A DNA stretch of 7,096 nt from Nitrospinota bacterium (lineage in GTDB: Bacteria; Nitrospirota; Nitrospiria; Nitrospirales; UBA8639): NCBI GenBank assembly GCA_022561525.1, contig JADFRB010000073.1, forward strand, positions 726 to 7,821, read 5' to 3'. This document shows, piece by piece, positions 5,633 through 7,096 of the stretch. The first letter of the stretch is position 1. The number at the start of each line of letters is the position of its first letter. A program made the position numbers and the translations under genes. The notes under the pieces were generated by a model. That model was not told where the DNA came from. It ran no database searches and saw only the letters and a list, made by a program, of their open reading frames with translations.

Positions 5633-6127
5633 CTAACGTTGGGCCAAGTGCGTGGCTTCCCAATTCTTTCCCTCCGTTTGCTTGCCATGCTTCTCAAACT
5701 TTTTGGATTCGGTTCCATTGGAAACTGTATTGGTTTCTTGTCGTGTGAGATCAAGCTGCTCAAGGTTGGTTAATCCCATATCACACAAGCCTTGAAAACA
5801 GACCCCTTCTTCCATCGAGAAATTGGGGGTGCGAATATCGCCGATCACCACGGCAGGGTTGAAGAGTTGGACCCGGTGGTGCGCGGTAATATTGCCTTGA
5901 ACCTTTCCGCCACTCACCACGACATTTCCGGAAATATTTCCTTTGATGATGGCATGTTCTCCAATGATGATGGTGTCATTGGTGTGCATTTCCCCTTCGA
6001 ATCGTCCATCGATTCGAACAGTTCCTTCAAATTGTGCTGTGCCTTTAAAGTCAACGCCTTTCCCAAGAAAGGTGTAGTGTTGCTCATCAAAAATCGTTTC
6101 GCGTTTCTTAGGTTTTTCACCCCACAT
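5633..6127 (-). CDS. Bactofilin (polymer-forming cytoskeletal protein), C-terminal-tail form
   Basis: This 164-residue bactofilin (DUF583 family) is a right-handed beta-helix protein that polymerises without nucleotide and often forms scaffolds at the inner membrane for wall-modifying enzymes. The domain spans about 19-117, with repeating strands and signature stretches FLGKGVDFKG (20-29), VRIDGRFEGE (37-46), IIIGEHA (53-59), VVVSGGKVQGNITA (69-82), and TPNFSMEEGVCFQG (100-113). The N-terminal tail is short (18 residues). A charged, Gln/Lys/Asn-rich, probably disordered tail of about 45 residues follows the domain. Cys110 and Cys115 are unusual for the family as I remember it. The ATG has AAGGAG 6 nt upstream. 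It lies 166 bp downstream of a second bactofilin gene on the same strand, with no terminator between, so co-transcription is plausible. Confidence 0.92.
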   Translation of the reverse strand: MWGEKPKKRETIFDEQHYTFLGKGVDFKGTAQFEGTVRIDGRFEGEMHTNDTIIIGEHAIIKGNISGNVVVSGGKVQGNITAHHRVQLFNPAVVIGDIRTPNFSMEEGVCFQGLCDMGLTNLEQLDLTRQETNTVSNGTESKKFEKHGKQTEGKNWEATHLAQR

Positions 6128-6293
6128 GAAGTGCTCCTTCTTGTTGCGTTGCGAAGTCTATTACTGATTTACAATGGGCTTCCGTGACTGGTGAGTCCCA
6201 TGGTCATGCCCGGCGGTTTGCTTTTTCAGCGGACTGATTTATGCCGGTGCCAACGTGTCACTGACGGTCGTAGAGGCCAATGGATCCCCTAAT
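6128..6293 (-). other. Spacer between the two bactofilin genes
   Basis: This 166-bp gap holds the AAGGAG ribosome binding site (6134-6139) of the downstream bactofilin. No T-tailed hairpin and no clear promoter are seen, so read-through from the upstream bactofilin gene is possible. Confidence 0.4.
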
Positions 6294-6740
6294 TCAGCGA
6301 TTGGGGCTTGAAGCAGGCATTTCAATGGTTCCGTTAAACGTGACCCCTTCTTCCATGAAAAGGGACGGTGTTAGGATTGAGCCGTCGAGGACCGCTGGTG
6401 CCAGTAATTGGACTTTGTCTTGCGTGGTAATGTCACCTGTAATGTGTCCTTTGCTAATGACGGCTTGGGCCGTAATTTTTCCCGTGAGGACGGCTTGCTC
6501 TCCCAAATAGAGTGTCCCATTGGCATGAACTTCTCCGTCCAGCTGTCCATCAATGCGAACGTTGCCCTGGTAGGTGATGATGCCTTTAAACTCGACCCCG
6601 TGTCCGATAAAGGCTGCGACATTGGTTTGGTCCATCCCTATTCCTCCATGGTTACTGTGGTGGGAACCGTGCTCTGGGTTTATTGAAGATTTGACAGTTG
6701 CTGTTGATGCTTCTTCGATTTCAAGGCCGGTATTCATCAT
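6294..6740 (-). CDS. Bactofilin (polymer-forming cytoskeletal protein), His-rich N-terminal form
   Basis: This 148-residue bactofilin is paralogous to the one downstream; by hand count about half of roughly 98 aligned domain positions are identical. The domain covers about residues 43-141, with FIGHGVEFKG (44-53), VRIDGQLDGEVHANG (61-75), LYLGEQA (77-83) and FMEEGVTFNGTIEM (128-141); only seven residues follow it. The N-terminal 35 residues include an acidic stretch and a His-rich segment (HGSHHSNHGG, 24-33). The ATG at 6738-6740, itself followed by another ATG, has GGAGGAGG 7 nt upstream. A further in-frame ATG at 6633-6635 (codon 36) also has GGAGG 7 nt upstream and would give a 113-residue protein starting like an ordinary bactofilin. 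Both forms may be made. The family often acts in shape control or polar localisation; the specific role here is unknown. Confidence 0.92.
   Translation of the reverse strand: MMNTGLEIEEASTATVKSSINPEHGSHHSNHGGIGMDQTNVAAFIGHGVEFKGIITYQGNVRIDGQLDGEVHANGTLYLGEQAVLTGKITAQAVISKGHITGDITTQDKVQLLAPAVLDGSILTPSLFMEEGVTFNGTIEMPASSPNR
6643..6647 (-). promoter_or_regulatory. Internal Shine-Dalgarno for a short bactofilin start
   Basis: The minus strand reads GGAGG 7 nt before the in-frame ATG at 6633-6635. It sits inside the longer reading frame and could drive internal initiation of a bactofilin without its His-rich tail. Confidence 0.5.
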
Positions 6741-6747
6741 ACGGGTT

Positions 6748-6755
6748 CCTCCTCC
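6748..6755 (-). promoter_or_regulatory. Shine-Dalgarno of the long bactofilin start
   Basis: GGAGGAGG on the minus strand, 7 nt before the ATG at 6740. It fixes this start over the TTG at 6768-6770. Confidence 0.7.
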
Positions 6756-7096
6756 ACTTCCCAGGTACAAGTTTTTCTCTTCTGTTCCATAAATCCTGGT
6801 ACCGATCTGGTGTCGTTCTCTCCTGTCCCTAGCGTTTTTCGGTTGTTTCTGGAGATAACTTAATCATTTTTTGAATTGCACGGTTTTTTTGTCCAGAATT
6901 GTGATGTTTCTCGATCAAACATTTCGTCCAGGAGAGGGCTTTTCCACGGTAAGGCCCTCATTTAACCTAGAAACGGCAGTTGGGCGCACAAAAGACCTGT
7001 AAGATATTGGTGTGCATCGTGAAAGAGAAAAAGTCGTGGTCACCTTAGGGCTCGCGCAACAATAACTTTCCCTGTTTGGGCGTCGATCCATCCCGT
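6756..7096. other. Upstream region of the bactofilin genes, right window edge
   Basis: No gene is evident in these 341 bp. Two inverted repeats are present: ATGTTT/AAACAT (6904-6909 and 6917-6922, 7-nt loop) and GAGGGC/GCCCTC (6934-6939 and 6954-6959). The latter is followed by ATTTAA on the plus strand, so it could be a weak terminator for a plus-strand transcript or a leader structure on the other strand. A/T-rich tracts near 6866-6892 may hold the bactofilin promoter, but no good -35/-10 pair was found. Confidence 0.3.

Noticed and set aside
5407..5763. 118-codon minus-strand frame overlapping the end of the bactofilin gene
   Set aside because: It overlaps the bactofilin coding sequence in another frame and resembles no known family; it is a frame shadow extended into spacer DNA.
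6768..6770. TTG start giving a 158-residue bactofilin
   Set aside because: The ATG at 6740 has an excellent GGAGGAGG at ideal spacing, and choosing the TTG would place that site inside the coding region.
6870..6905. Sigma-54 promoter upstream of the bactofilin genes
   Set aside because: TGGACA and a later TGCA on the minus strand suggest the -24/-12 elements, but the GG-to-GC spacing is about 13 nt rather than the required 10.

Overview
The window looks like a chromosomal stretch of a Gram-negative, Nitrospira-like bacterium (phylum Nitrospirota). The main taxonomic clue is an imperfect palindrome at 2401-2520 that matches, from memory, a repeat scattered through Nitrospira genomes. The gene content agrees (long-chain polyprenyl diphosphate synthase, ElyC, bactofilins) but would not identify the genus alone. 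No rRNA, tRNA or CRISPR array was seen.

Layout, left to right. Positions 1-186 hold no recognisable gene. An IspB-type polyprenyl diphosphate synthase is on the minus strand (187-1197), with a near-consensus promoter so close that its mRNA is predicted to be leaderless. From 1402 to 2590 there is a 1189-bp GC-rich insertion with perfect 18-bp terminal inverted repeats, flanked on both sides by CTAG (a likely target duplication). It has no transposase or other credible protein gene. Its interior is a chain of stem-loops with sequence blocks resembling group II intron domain I and a domain V-like 34-mer, followed by the Nitrospira-type palindrome. The insertion ends 7 bp after the stop codon of a minus-strand gene for a small exported protein of unknown function (2602-3309).

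The second half is ordinary. An FMN-dependent NADH-azoreductase family gene (3553-4188) and elyC (4565-5338) lie on the plus strand. Two bactofilin genes lie in tandem on the minus strand (5633-6127 and 6294-6740), converging on elyC. The downstream bactofilin (coordinates 5633-6127) has a polar C-terminal tail. The upstream one has a His-rich N-terminal extension and two in-frame ATG codons, each with its own good Shine-Dalgarno sequence.

Functional links: IspB makes the isoprenoid chain of respiratory quinones, ElyC is tied in Escherichia coli to peptidoglycan and lipid-carrier metabolism, and bactofilins are scaffolds often tied to cell-wall shape. The cell envelope is a loose common theme, but there is no clear multi-gene operon apart from the bactofilin pair. 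The most unusual object is the transposase-less, RNA-like insertion at 1402-2590.
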